Shown: positions 8,834 through 17,036 of the stretch, piece after piece
Numbering within the stretch: position 1 is the first letter of the stretch
Layout: each line of letters opens with the position of its first letter
Translations under genes and position numbers: made by a program
The notes under the pieces: model-generated
What the model was told of the DNA's origin: nothing
Database searches by the model: none
The model's input: the letters and a program-made list of their open reading frames with translations, nothing else
Source: an uncultured Candidatus Melainabacteria bacterium
GTDB lineage: Bacteria > Cyanobacteriota > Vampirovibrionia > Gastranaerophilales > Gastranaerophilaceae
DNA: 64,000 bases
Reading direction: 5' to 3'
Assembly (NCBI GenBank): GCA_947570135.1
Contig: CANOTP010000003.1
Location: forward strand, 24,197 to 88,196

Positions 8834-9707
8834 TATTTGCACCTATACCACTATAACTACAACCAAAGCCAATTTTAGTCAATGCTTCTCGAATTTCCTT
8901 ATTGTTTCTTATTTCTTCTTTTTGCCTGTTTATATTATCTAGAATTCCTTTAACTAAGCGTCTTAATTCTGGATAATACTCAAGAGCTTCTTGTTCCGAT
9001 GCGTTTCCATGTGCTATGTTGCTTAATTTCTTAAATAAATTATATCCATCTTGTTTATATAAATCGGGTATAATTGCACATTTTTCATCAACTGTAGAAA
9101 GTACCTCAATAAAAGGCTTTAGGTTGCCATTTGCTTTATATATTTGCAAACCTTCAAGATTACCTAGTTCCTTCGTTATACTTTCAAATATCGTTCTTAG
9201 ATATATTACGGAACCAGCTCCCAACTTTTCTCTATAAGCATAATCCGCTTTTGCAAACCATTCAGCATATATATCAGATGTTTCATAAAAGAATTTAATA
9301 TCTTCAGGAACTTTGAAATTATATTTCAAAATCCGAACACTAGGTTTATCGGAAAAGATGTTATCAGCTTCGATCAAAAACCATGCCTGAATTGTTCTCT
9401 GGCAATTTTTACAACTATTACAATCAATGCACTCTAATATACAATCGATACTTAATATTCTATTATTTACAACAAGACAATGTTGTATAGTAGATTTATA
9501 AGTTACATTGTCATTTTTAGCAACACAAAAAAAGTGTAATATCAGCGTTCCTATATCTAGTTCAATTATCGAACCATTTTCAACAGCTTCTCTATACTCG
9601 TCAGCAATATCTTCTTCTGGGTCATAATACTTATCTCTATCTATTAAAGACTCTACTTGTCTAGATGTATTATTTTCATATTCTGATAATATTGTACTAA
9701 GACGCAT
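8826..9707 (-). CDS. DUF4145-like protein embedded in the hsd locus
   Basis: 293 residues, ATG after AGGTGGAACAAT. A CNSCKNC motif near residue 98 could bind zinc. The C-terminal half (YAYREKLGAGSVIYLRTIFE ... LFKKLSNIAHGNASEQ) resembles DUF4145, an all-helical domain often found beside restriction and defence genes and related by some authors to HEPN domains. It overlaps the previous gene by 11 bases and hsdS by 8, so it is made with the R-M system. It is not needed for R-M itself; I infer an accessory or guard function. Confidence 0.65.
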   Translation of the reverse strand: MRLSTILSEYENNTSRQVESLIDRDKYYDPEEDIADEYREAVENGSIIELDIGTLILHFFCVAKNDNVTYKSTIQHCLVVNNRILSIDCILECIDCNSCKNCQRTIQAWFLIEADNIFSDKPSVRILKYNFKVPEDIKFFYETSDIYAEWFAKADYAYREKLGAGSVIYLRTIFESITKELGNLEGLQIYKANGNLKPFIEVLSTVDEKCAIIPDLYKQDGYNLFKKLSNIAHGNASEQEALEYYPELRRLVKGILDNINRQKEEIRNNKEIREALTKIGFGCSYSGIGANNE

Positions 9708-10233
9708 ATTGTTCCACCTCTATATCTTTCAATAGGTCATTATGGAACTCTACTTGTTGTTGAATCACTTGCTTATGTAAGGACAATAGTTTACTTCTTG
9801 TTTTAGCAAGCTCTAATCTATTGCAAAATCCTTTATCTTCCAGTTTTTCATGAGCTTTTCTATCTAATGAAGCTCTGTCATCAAGCATCAAATCGCCTTC
9901 ATCAGTTAATGCCATAAATGAATGACAAATTGCATTTCTTAAACTTTCTAATGTCATTTCCGATAATGTACCATCCTTATTCATAACTTTGGCAAACATT
10001 GAATTGACATCCAATTTGGGAATATTGCAGTTTTCACTAGGCGTTTCAAGTTGAGACTTAGTAATATAAGGAACTAACAAATACATCGCAAGCAATTCCC
10101 TTACACCTTTAATATTAAGAGGATTCCCACCCATAAGAAGACTAATAGCTATATTAGACATTGTTATAGCGTGGTTATTATAACTTGTTATGTTTTCTAG
10201 TTCTTCTTTATGCACAATTTTACTAAGCCTCAA
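9697..10233 (-). CDS. HEPN-like protein embedded between hsdM and hsdS
   Basis: 178 residues. The frame opens with TTG at 10233, overlapping the hsdM stop; a GTG at 10215 preceded by GAGG is an alternative start, so the N-terminus is uncertain. The segment [19 protein letters not shown] contains R-N-x-x-x-H, the catalytic RNase motif of HEPN domains, followed by a charged helical tail ([19 protein letters not shown]). HEPN RNases in defence loci cleave RNA to stop growth on infection. Its place inside an hsd operon resembles the anticodon nuclease PrrC in the EcoprrI locus. Function is inference from the motif and context. Confidence 0.6.
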   Translation of the reverse strand: MRLSKIVHKEELENITSYNNHAITMSNIAISLLMGGNPLNIKGVRELLAMYLLVPYITKSQLETPSENCNIPKLDVNSMFAKVMNKDGTLSEMTLESLRNAICHSFMALTDEGDLMLDDRASLDRKAHEKLEDKGFCNRLELAKTRSKLLSLHKQVIQQQVEFHNDLLKDIEVEQYAS

Positions 10234-11785
10234 TTTCTGCTACAATCTTGTCAATTTCAGCCCTTAGTTGAGCTTCTCGTTCGACAATTCTAGCTATTTC
10301 TTTATTTAATTCAGTTATATCAATAACCTCTCTTGTGTCTTCTTGCTCCACATAAGTTGATACAGACAAGTTGTATTCTTCTTCTGCAATTCTTGTATTA
10401 GGAATAAGCGCAGAAACATAATCTTTGTTTTCTCGCTTAGTAAAAGTATCGATTATTGATGCAACATTTGCCTCAGAAAGCTTATTACTATTAGTTATTT
10501 TGACAAATTCTTTGCTAGCATCAATAAATAATGTAGAATTATCTTTTTTAGATTTTTTCAATACCATAATACAAGTAGCAATAGATGTGCCAAAAAATAA
10601 GTTATCTGGAAGCTGAATTACACAATCAACATAGTTATTATCAATTAAATATTTACGAATTTTTTGTTCTGCACCACTTCTATACATAATTCCAGGAAAA
10701 CAAACTATTGCAGCTGTGCCGTTAGATGCTAACCAAGATAGTGAATGCATAATAAATGCCATATCAGCTTTTGATTTTGGAGCTAAAACCCCTGCAGGAG
10801 AAAATCTCGGATCGTTAATTAAGATAGGATTGTCATCACCTTCCCATTTAATAGAATATGGGGGGTTAGAAACGATAGCCTCGAAAGGCTCATCATCCCA
10901 ATGTGCAGGAGTTTTTAAAGTATCGCCATGAGCAATATCAAATTTTTCATAACCAATATTATGTAAAAACATATTAATTCTACATAGGTTATAAGTTGTA
11001 ATGTTGATTTCTTGTCCAAAGAAACCATTTCTAATATTTTCTTTACCTAAAATTTTAGCGAATTTGAGTAGCAATGAGCCTGAACCACATGCAGGGTCAT
11101 ATACTTTATTTACTGAATCTTTTCCGACCAATGTTATTTTTGTTAAAAGTTCCGAAACTTCTTGGGGAGTAAAGAATTCACCACCTGATTTACCAGCATT
11201 TCCTGCATACATACCCATTAAATATTCATACGCATCGCCAAATAAATCTATAGTGTTATCGCTATCTTTTAAATTCATACTAGCAATACCGTTCATGAGT
11301 TTTACTAAACGTTCATTGCGTTCTTTAACAGTACCACCAAGTTTTTTACTATTAACATCTATATCATCAAACAAACCTTTAAAATCAGCTTCACTATCAG
11401 TACCAAGAGCCGAATTTTCAATATTTCTAAAGATTTTTTCTAAGGTTTCATTTAAGTTTTTGTCTTCAGAAGCTTTTGCTTGAATGGTTGAAAACAATTC
11501 ACTTGGTAAAATGAAAAATCCTTTTGTTTGTACTAATTCTTCTCTAGCAGATTCCGCTTCTTCGTCAGTTAATTGCGCATAATCGAAATTAGATGCACCA
11601 CCTTCATTTTCGCCTTCATTAATATAGTTTCTTAAGTTCTCAGAAATGTATCGATAAAACAACATGCCTAAAACATATTGTTTAAAATCCCATCCATCAA
11701 CAGAACCTCTTAAATCATCTGCAATACTCCATATTGTTCTATGAAGCTCAGCTCTCTCCTGCTCTTTCTTATTATCTATTGCCAT
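10223..11785 (-). CDS. hsdM: Type I restriction-modification DNA methyltransferase subunit
   Basis: 520 residues from the ATG at 11785, preceded by GAGGGATATT; an in-frame TTG 12 bases upstream is less likely. The N-terminal helical domain ([14 protein letters not shown] ... [14 protein letters not shown]) is typical of HsdM. SAM-binding motif I is [12 protein letters not shown] (about residue 230) and the N6-adenine catalytic motif IV is SNPPYS (about 305). A C-terminal coiled coil ([20 protein letters not shown]) contacts HsdS. First gene of the hsd operon; the region to 11905 is a divergent promoter shared with the GIY-YIG gene. Confidence 0.97.
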   Translation of the reverse strand: MAIDNKKEQERAELHRTIWSIADDLRGSVDGWDFKQYVLGMLFYRYISENLRNYINEGENEGGASNFDYAQLTDEEAESAREELVQTKGFFILPSELFSTIQAKASEDKNLNETLEKIFRNIENSALGTDSEADFKGLFDDIDVNSKKLGGTVKERNERLVKLMNGIASMNLKDSDNTIDLFGDAYEYLMGMYAGNAGKSGGEFFTPQEVSELLTKITLVGKDSVNKVYDPACGSGSLLLKFAKILGKENIRNGFFGQEINITTYNLCRINMFLHNIGYEKFDIAHGDTLKTPAHWDDEPFEAIVSNPPYSIKWEGDDNPILINDPRFSPAGVLAPKSKADMAFIMHSLSWLASNGTAAIVCFPGIMYRSGAEQKIRKYLIDNNYVDCVIQLPDNLFFGTSIATCIMVLKKSKKDNSTLFIDASKEFVKITNSNKLSEANVASIIDTFTKRENKDYVSALIPNTRIAEEEYNLSVSTYVEQEDTREVIDITELNKEIARIVEREAQLRAEIDKIVAEIEA

Positions 11786-11904
11786 AATATCCCTCAAACT
11801 ATAACCTTGAAATTATAGCAAAACAAAGTAGGCATGTCCAAATGTTAAGATATACGAGACTCTATCTCATTTTGTGGTATTATGTAGAAAATAAAGGAGT
11901 GGCT

Positions 11905-12528
11905 ATGTCTGAGAAGTATGAAATTGTTTATGTCTTAAGAAATGAAGCAATGCCAAATCTTATTAAGATTGGAAAAACTCAACGAAAAGATTTGCAAGCT
12001 AGAATGTCAGAACTTTATTCAACAGGAGTTCCTTTCCCATTTGAATGTTTATGGGCTGGTGAAGTTCGTGATTGTTCTAGAATTGAATCTCTTATTCATA
12101 ATGCTTTCAGACATAATAGAGTTAATCCTAAAAGAGAGTTTTTTAACATTGAGCCTGATCAAGTAATACCTTTATTGCAGGAATTAGCAATAAATGAGTT
12201 AACGCTTGATGTTGGCAAGGCTTTGCGTCAAGGTATTACAAAAGAAGAGCAAGAAGCACCTAAACAGTTCCATAGACCAATGCTGCATTTTGAAGAAATG
12301 AACATTTCTTCGGGCTCTATTTTGTCTTATGTTAAAGATCCTGATATAACAACAACTGTTGTATCTGCTAAAAAAGTTTTGTTCGAAGAAACTGAATTTT
12401 CTTTAACTGCGCTAACAAGAAAATTGCTTGATTTACCATACAATGTAGCTCCTTGCCGATATTGGACTTTTGAAGGCAAAAACCTACAAGAAATCTATGA
12501 TGAAACATATACAATAGCTGAAGTATAG
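11905..12528 (+). CDS. T5orf172/GIY-YIG nuclease-domain protein
   Basis: 207 residues from the ATG at 11905, which follows AAAGGAGTGGCT; upstream in-frame codons lack such a site. YEIVYVLRNEAMPNLIKIGKT at the N-terminus fits the GIY-YIG-like T5orf172 core (YVL ... KIGKT), followed by RMSELYSTGVPFPFECLW, IESLIHNAF and NPKREFFNI, the conserved R/E/F positions of that family. The C-terminal third is unassigned. These proteins are common in phages and defence islands as DNA nucleases. Divergent from hsdM; an extended -10 (TGGTATTAT) lies about 20 bases before the start codon. A role complementary to the R-M system is inference. Confidence 0.8.
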   Translation: MSEKYEIVYVLRNEAMPNLIKIGKTQRKDLQARMSELYSTGVPFPFECLWAGEVRDCSRIESLIHNAFRHNRVNPKREFFNIEPDQVIPLLQELAINELTLDVGKALRQGITKEEQEAPKQFHRPMLHFEEMNISSGSILSYVKDPDITTTVVSAKKVLFEETEFSLTALTRKLLDLPYNVAPCRYWTFEGKNLQEIYDETYTIAEV

Positions 12529-12557
12529 TGTATATATGAAATTTTGTTACACTTTTG

Positions 12558-12595
12558 GCATGAAAACCTTAATTTTTTAGGTTTTTTCCACATGC
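12558..12595 (+). terminator. Terminator of the GIY-YIG gene
   Basis: GGCATG pairs with CATGCC, and inside it AAAACCT pairs with AGGTTTT around an AT loop. It lies 30 bases after the stop codon at 12528. Confidence 0.6.
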
Positions 12596-12610
12596 CTTTT
12601 AAAAAATTGC

Positions 12611-12647
12611 TATAATAGAATTTGTGGTACGAACCCAATAGTCGTAC
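12611..12647 (+). promoter_or_regulatory. Promoter -10 and small leader hairpin
   Basis: TATAAT at 12611-12616 is a consensus -10. About ten bases on, GTACGA and TCGTAC (12627-12632 and 12642-12647) form a short hairpin in the leader of the 41-residue gene that follows. Whether the hairpin regulates is unknown. Confidence 0.5.
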
Positions 12648-12677
12648 GGGGGATAAATAATTTTGGGAGGAGTAAAA

Positions 12678-12803
12678 ATGGCTCAAAAACGAAATTATAG
12701 AGACGCAGGAACAGGACAATATGTGACTAAAAAGTATGCAGATAGTCACCCAAAAACAACTGTATCTGAACCACGTCCAAACAACAAACCAAAGAAAAAA
12801 TAG
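12678..12803 (+). CDS. Small basic 41-residue protein
   Basis: The ATG at 12678 follows TTTTGGGAGGAGTAAAA, one of the strongest ribosome-binding sites in the window. The peptide begins MAQKRNYRDAGTGQYVTKK and ends in a proline/lysine-rich tail (RPNNKPKKK). The YRD-G-GQYVTKKYA core followed by TTVSE recalls a widespread family of short uncharacterised bacterial proteins, but I cannot name a function. It has its own promoter, leader and terminator, so it is a monocistronic gene that is probably well expressed. Confidence 0.75.
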   Translation: MAQKRNYRDAGTGQYVTKKYADSHPKTTVSEPRPNNKPKKK

Positions 12804-12836
12804 TCTACAGAATTGACCCTCGGCAGACTATTTAAT

Positions 12837-12866
12837 AAACCCTCTAGAGTAATCTCTAGGGGGTTT
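12837..12866 (+). terminator. Terminator of the 41-residue gene
   Basis: AAACCCTCTAGAG and CTCTAGGGGGTTT form a 13-base stem with one wobble pair and a short AATA-type loop, followed by TGTTC. It lies 34 bases after the stop at 12803 and faces the 3' end of the Fic gene. Confidence 0.75.
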
Positions 12867-12910
12867 GTTCATTCATAATACATGACGAGCATGTAAAAAT
12901 CAAGCTTTTG

Positions 12911-13966
12911 TTAAAATTTCGAATACCAAACGCCACGACCTTTAGAGTGCATTGTTAGGTAGCGTTTATCTACTAGGTTTGAAATAGCTTTTTTGAGTGT
13001 ATTTCTGTTTGAACCTGTAAACTCTAGTAATTTTGCGTTTGAACCACGTTCATTTTGTTCAAAATACTCTAAAATCTTTAACTCTAATTCTGTTAGGTTG
13101 TTTTTATTCAAATAGATATCATTTTCACCTAATTTGTACTCTAAACGAATTTTTTGTTTTTGCAATGATTTCAAGAAAAACATTAACCAAGGCTCATAAT
13201 AAGGTGTTTCACCTTTTAAAGTCATTTGAGTTTGTCTCAAAGCTCTATAATACCCCTCTTTATTGTCCTCAATTACTGATTCAAGGGAACTGTATTGCAT
13301 ATAATGATAACCTGTTTTTAACAGTAATAAGCAAGTTATGGCACGAGATAATCTACCATTACCGTCTTCGAATGGGTGAATTGCTAAGAAATTAACAATA
13401 AAAACACCAATAACGATTAATGGGTGGAAAAATCTATCATCAAGATTTTTGCGTGTCCAATTAACTAACTCTTCCATTTTTAATGGTGTTTCAAATGGAG
13501 TTGCAGTTTCAAACACAATTCCTAATTCTTTGCCATCTTGAGAATATGCGGCAACTGTGTTTGATATTGTTTTGTAATTCCCTTTATGATGCTCATCTTT
13601 TGTAGAATATTGTAAAAGAATTTTATGTAACTGCTTGATGTAATTTTCTGAAAAATTAAGAACTTCCCAATCCTCAAAAATTGTATCCATCAAATTTGCA
13701 TAACCTGCAACTTCTTGTTCATCACGAGTAGCAAAAGATTGTTTTTTTATGTTAGATAACAACTCCTCAACCTGCTTATCGCTTAATTTGTTGCCTTCGA
13801 TACGATTAGAAGAACCAACGCTTTCTATAGTTGCAACTTTTTTAAGGCTTTTTAATCTCTCAGGAGATAATTGTCCGTACAGTTTCCAAGAACCTTTGAA
13901 CTCATCTAATTCTGAGATAATTGATAGCATTTGATTTGTTATTTTGATGTCGTTTTCTTTAATCAT
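12911..13966 (-). CDS. Fic family protein (AMP/NMP transferase)
   Basis: 351 residues if the ATG at 13966 is used; it gives MIKENDIKITNQML, the usual start of this family. A frame starting at 13996 adds ten residues that lie within promoter repeats. The catalytic loop HPFEDGNGRL is at about 197-206. The class II inhibitory motif S-x-x-x-E-G (SSNRIEGN) is at about 52-59, so activity is probably self-restrained. The C-terminus is a winged helix (LLEFTGSNRNTLKKAI), suggesting DNA binding and autoregulation. Fic enzymes transfer AMP to hydroxyl side chains of target proteins. A fragment of a second fic gene lies at 15673-15816. Confidence 0.93.
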   Translation of the reverse strand: MIKENDIKITNQMLSIISELDEFKGSWKLYGQLSPERLKSLKKVATIESVGSSNRIEGNKLSDKQVEELLSNIKKQSFATRDEQEVAGYANLMDTIFEDWEVLNFSENYIKQLHKILLQYSTKDEHHKGNYKTISNTVAAYSQDGKELGIVFETATPFETPLKMEELVNWTRKNLDDRFFHPLIVIGVFIVNFLAIHPFEDGNGRLSRAITCLLLLKTGYHYMQYSSLESVIEDNKEGYYRALRQTQMTLKGETPYYEPWLMFFLKSLQKQKIRLEYKLGENDIYLNKNNLTELELKILEYFEQNERGSNAKLLEFTGSNRNTLKKAISNLVDKRYLTMHSKGRGVWYSKF

Positions 13967-13970
13967 TTTA

Positions 13971-14034
13971 CCCAATCTATATCCAATTATATCCATTTTT
14001 ATCCAATTATACCCAATTTTATCTATTTTGTAAA
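13971..14034 (-). promoter_or_regulatory. fic promoter built from six 10-bp tandem repeats
   Basis: On the plus strand 13971-14030 reads as six decamers close to ATCCAATTAT, exactly in phase. On the minus strand this contains -35 TTTACA (14029-14034), a 17-base spacer and -10 TATAAT (14006-14011). The repeats continue through the likely transcription start to the ATG. Ten-base periodicity places every copy on one face of the helix, as for a cooperatively bound operator. Confidence 0.7.
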
Positions 14035-14040
14035 GGGGTA

Positions 14041-14158
14041 CAGTTTTTTATGCAGAAATTTTTGAAGGTGTCGCATAAAAAACTGCACTTTCTTGACATA
14101 CTTAAAACCCAAGTCCCTACGCTGTTTCCATAATTTTGTGTGTTAAGTCGTATGTCAA
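14041..14158. repeat. Two inverted repeats between fic and the nuclease gene
   Basis: CAGTTTTTTATGC (14041-14053) is matched exactly by GCATAAAAAACTG (14073-14085), a 13-base stem with a 19-base loop. CTTGACATAC(TTAA) at 14092-14105 is matched by (TTAAGTC)GTATGTCAAG at 14142-14159. TTGACAT recurs further right, near 14225 and 14248. No gene lies here. The structure could be a small RNA, a miniature mobile element or an attachment region. Confidence 0.5.
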
Positions 14159-14168
14159 GGTCCACCAT

Positions 14169-14202
14169 AAAAAACCGAATGACATTTGTTGTTCGGTTTT
14201 TT
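14169..14202. terminator. Terminator hairpin, symmetrical
   Basis: AAAAACCGAA and TTCGGTTTTT form a stem around a 14-base loop with A/T runs on both sides, so it could work on either strand. It lies about 60 bases beyond the stop of the minus-strand nuclease gene. Confidence 0.65.
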
Positions 14203-14263
14203 ATTACACGTGTGTTAGGGATTTTGACATAAAGTATTGCGAGTTTGACATTTTAGTCGGAAG

Positions 14264-15016
14264 TTATTTGGGTAAAACACGCAATACTTTGTAGGGAATT
14301 TTATTTTTTATCAAAAATTCACCCCATTCAATTTGTTCAGGTTTTAGAGTTTCATTCATGCGTTTCACTTCAACAAAAATCATTTCTTTGTTATTCCAAA
14401 CTATATAATCCGGTGACCCGACAGGGTTTCTGTCATAATCCTTTATCGTATGTTGCAAGATTTTGCAAAAAGTTTTATTATCAATTTTAGCCAAAAACTC
14501 TTGCACAATTGGCGATTTAAAATACTCTGTCGGATTTTGATAACCCTCAATTTCCCACTCATCAAGCCACCGTATATATGAGCCTTGTTCGTGTTTTGCG
14601 ATTTGAGTATTTATAAAGTTTTGAAGATTAGATTTTTTTATTAAATTTAATTTTTGATTTAATTCTTCGGATGTGACATTTTTGTTTTCAATATCAAATA
14701 ATTTGTTTTCAGATTTGGTATTCAATGTTTGCGGATATAATTCATCAAGAAAAACAAGTACAAAAACACCTTTCCAGAAAGAATATTCAGCGCGCATTAC
14801 TTGATAACCATTATTTTTATAATATTCTCGGACAACTTGTTCAGTTGAACACTTTTCACCATTAGAGCAATAAAAATAATTTTTACAAAGTTCACCTGTT
14901 TTTTGAGCAGTAATTGTGATTGTGTTTGTAGTAATTTTTTCAGGTAAAACTTGCTTTGCCCCTGCATAAGGAACAAAACAAGTTAAAAATAACATTGTTA
15001 AAATAAACTTTTTCAC
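14264..15016 (-). CDS. Predicted exported VRR-NUC nuclease
   Basis: 250 residues starting with GTG at 15016. The N-terminus KKFILTMLFLTCFVPYAGAK is a clear signal peptide with an AxA-like cleavage site. The C-terminal 65 residues match VRR-NUC: GSPDYIVWNNK, FVEVKRMNE, LKPEQIEWGEFLIKN, KVLRV, with the D, E-x-K and Q of that PD-(D/E)XK family. VRR-NUC domains normally work on DNA in the cytoplasm, so an exported one is odd and suggests a secreted toxin or periplasmic nuclease. TATAAT lies just before the start codon. The MuF-like gene ends 16 bases upstream on the same strand. Confidence 0.7.
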   Translation of the reverse strand: MKKFILTMLFLTCFVPYAGAKQVLPEKITTNTITITAQKTGELCKNYFYCSNGEKCSTEQVVREYYKNNGYQVMRAEYSFWKGVFVLVFLDELYPQTLNTKSENKLFDIENKNVTSEELNQKLNLIKKSNLQNFINTQIAKHEQGSYIRWLDEWEIEGYQNPTEYFKSPIVQEFLAKIDNKTFCKILQHTIKDYDRNPVGSPDYIVWNNKEMIFVEVKRMNETLKPEQIEWGEFLIKNKIPYKVLRVLPK

Positions 15017-15032
15017 AAGATTATTATATCAG

Positions 15033-15365
15033 CTAAGCAGCATTTAAATCAATTTCTTCAACAAAACACCTGCAGTTTGGATGGAGATCATCAGGGATGT
15101 CTTCCATGTGTTCAAAAATTTTCCCTTCCATAGAATCGCATTTCCCGCAAACTTTACCATCGCCCATTGTGTGCCAAACGAAAATTCTGCCTTGATTTTC
15201 GTATGCAAGTTCACCGTTTGTTGGTATACCAATTTTGTTCAGTTGTTCGTGAATGCGTTTTTCATATTTTTCAAATTCATCGCCGGACATTTTTTCAATT
15301 TTTTCACGAGTAAAAATCTGTTGCACGCTTTCCGGGGTATTCATAAATTTTAAGTATTTAGACAT
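15033..15365 (-). CDS. Small MuF/SPP1 gp7-like phage head-protein fragment
   Basis: 110 residues, ATG after AAAGAGGCTTT. The second half carries the C-terminal signature of phage minor head (MuF/gp7) proteins: VWHTMGDGKVCGKCDSMEG, then IPDDLHPNCRCFVEEI, with the CxxC, D-H and C-R-C positions intact. Full MuF proteins are several hundred residues, so this is only the C-terminal module, with a helical N-terminal extension (FTREKIEKMSGDEFEKYEKR). MuF modules are often joined to toxin domains in phage-derived polymorphic toxins, and here a nuclease gene follows 16 bases later. Alternatively it is a prophage relic. Confidence 0.65.
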   Translation of the reverse strand: MSKYLKFMNTPESVQQIFTREKIEKMSGDEFEKYEKRIHEQLNKIGIPTNGELAYENQGRIFVWHTMGDGKVCGKCDSMEGKIFEHMEDIPDDLHPNCRCFVEEIDLNAA

Positions 15366-15672
15366 AAAGCCTCTTTATATAGTGTAAATCTTATAAACAT
15401 CCACATTATAATGATTATTTGAATTGCCTACAAGTCCGTATTTTTACCTGAGCCAAAAGGGTAATTGTCATGATTTTTCACGCTATGACTTGATTTCATC
15501 CATCTATATCCACTAAAATTCTAAAAATTTACGATTTTTTTGTAAATTTTTTGCTTAACAATTATTTATGTTGAAATGATACGAAATAACAAAAAAGTAT
15601 TGATATTACTTTAATATAGAGTTAAATTGTGTATGATAAACGAATAAAATGTCAGGAGTTCGAGTCTCCTAA
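15366..15672. other. Intergenic region upstream of the decayed segment
   Basis: 307 bases, very AT-rich. It has a perfect 10-base hairpin AAAAATTTAC ... GTAAATTTTT (15523-15551) with a T-rich flank. A T-arm-like string at 15654-15669 is not part of a tRNA that I can fold. No gene seen. Confidence 0.4.
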
Positions 15673-15816
15673 ACTATAGAAGGGAATAAACTCTCGGATA
15701 AACAAGTTGAAGAATTGTTATCTCGAATTAAAAAGCAGTCTTTACTCAAAAAAAAATTAAATGAATTAAGAGAAGAATTTAAACATATTGCAACAGAATA
15801 TGGATATGTGGATTAA
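15673..15816 (+). pseudogene. Fragment of a second fic gene
   Basis: The reading frame IEGNKLSDKQVEELLSRIKK is almost identical to residues 56-75 of the Fic protein at 12911-13966, then diverges into LLKKKLNELREEFKHIATEY and a TAA. Upstream of IEGN the frame has a stop. No Fic catalytic loop is present. It is a plus-strand relic of a paralogous fic gene, perhaps joined to another gene's tail by deletion. Confidence 0.7.
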
Positions 15817-16412
15817 TTCTTGACTGAAAACACTAGATTTTTAGGTAGAATGTTATTGTTTTGTAATGGATTTTAAGTTTAGATTTTACTGCTATTCAAA
15901 AGTGATAAACACTTCCGGCTTTGTTCCGAGTTAAAAATAGGCAATTTCAAATGGGCCTTTTTGTCTTGTTTTTACCAATGCCAACATATAGAGTATCTTT
16001 GAGTTTTGGGGATTTATTTAAATTTGGACTGGATTTTTGAGGGATAAAAAGAGTAATAAAAGACCCTTTTGAGTAATTTCAGTCAATTCGCATTAAATCG
16101 CTAAAACTTAAACACCTTCGGCAACACAGGCTAATTGATTACATTTCAAAAGTCTCAAATAATCCCCACCAATAGTAATTTATCAAATATAAATCTTGCA
16201 CGCATAATTCAGCAAAACACAGGAGATTTACTTAACTGGCTATCAAGTCAAGATTTAGAACCTGCATTAGCAAAATTAGAAGCTCAAAGAAAAAAGTTGA
16301 AGAAAAGCCTGAACTATAGATTAACGGTGAGACTAATGATGAATTTAGTATCAATTATGAAATTAGCAAAATTTTTGACAGTAAATATGCGAAATTTATT
16401 ATGCGCAGTTCA
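15817..16412 (+). other. Degraded coding sequence, unassigned
   Basis: A region of broken frames. The longest piece (16135-16419, TTG start, no ribosome-binding site) reads NINLARIIQQNTGDLLNWLS and then a lysine-rich helix; in a shifted frame it continues NGETNDEFSINYEISKIFDS. A stop lies directly before it and the preceding bases read NTFGNTG in the same frame. I take it as decayed coding sequence, not a gene. It borders the photolyase remnant. Confidence 0.4.
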
Positions 16413-17011
16413 AAAATAATCCTAATGATGATGTTACACCAGGGTTATCCAAGTATTTTAATTTAGGTTTTATATCAAGTCAAAGGGTTGTGTTAGAAGT
16501 TATAAAATCAGATGTGGATGAATAAATAAAGAGATGTTTTGGGAAGAATTTATTGTAAGGAAGGGATTAGCTGACAATTTTTGTTTATATGCAAAAAATT
16601 TTAAAGATCTTTCTGGTATCCTTGATTGGGCAAAATTTTCACTTAATTTTACAGATATGATTTAAGAGTGCATATTTATACCCGTAAAGAATTAGAAGAC
16701 GCTAAAACAAAGGATGAATTATGGAGTGCGACGCAAGAACAGTTAAGAAAAGAAGGAAAATTTCATGGATATTTAAGAATGTATTGAGCAAAAAAGATAA
16801 CAGAGTGGACAAACAGTCCTGAAGAAACGCTTGAAATTGCATATATTTAAACGATAAATATGTGTTTGATGCCCCGTCTGCAAACGGTTATGTAGGAATT
16901 TTATGGGCAATGGGAGCTTTGCATGACAGGGCATTTCCGGATTATCCAGTAACAGGTAAATTTCGCAGAATGACATATAATTCTGTTAAAAGAAAAAATA
17001 GAGATTATTAA
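16413..17011 (+). pseudogene. phr: Decayed class II CPD photolyase (C-terminal half)
   Basis: Pieces in different frames match the C-terminal half of class II photolyases in order: GLSKYFNLGFISSQRVVLEV, FWEEFIVRKGLADNFCLYA, HIYTRKELEDAKTKDELW, KFHGYLRMY then AKKITEW, YLNDKY, NGYVGILWAMGALHDRAF, GKFRRMTYN. Stops occur at 16523 (TAA) and 16785 (TGA exactly at the conserved Trp of RMYWAKKI), with frameshifts near 16530, 16665 and 16845. The flavin-binding enzyme uses light to repair pyrimidine dimers; loss fits life in the dark. No intact copy is in the window. Confidence 0.85.
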
Positions 17012-17036
17012 TATTTTTTGTGCTAGAATTTAGAAT

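Noticed and set aside
13971..14030. CRISPR-like repeats upstream of fic
   Set aside because: The units are 10 bases with no spacers between them; they are contiguous promoter repeats.
15654..15669. tRNA T-arm-like string AGGAGTTCGAGTCTCCT
   Set aside because: A five-base stem with a TTCGAGT loop fits a T-arm, but no anticodon arm, D-arm or acceptor stem can be found around it, and the bases lie at the start of a fic gene fragment.
16135..16419. 94-residue gene
   Set aside because: TTG start directly after a stop, no ribosome-binding site, and a frameshift links it to the decayed photolyase region.
1..17030. Integrated prophage
   Set aside because: Apart from the MuF-like fragment there are no capsid, tail, terminase or lysis genes; the region looks like a mobile/defence island.
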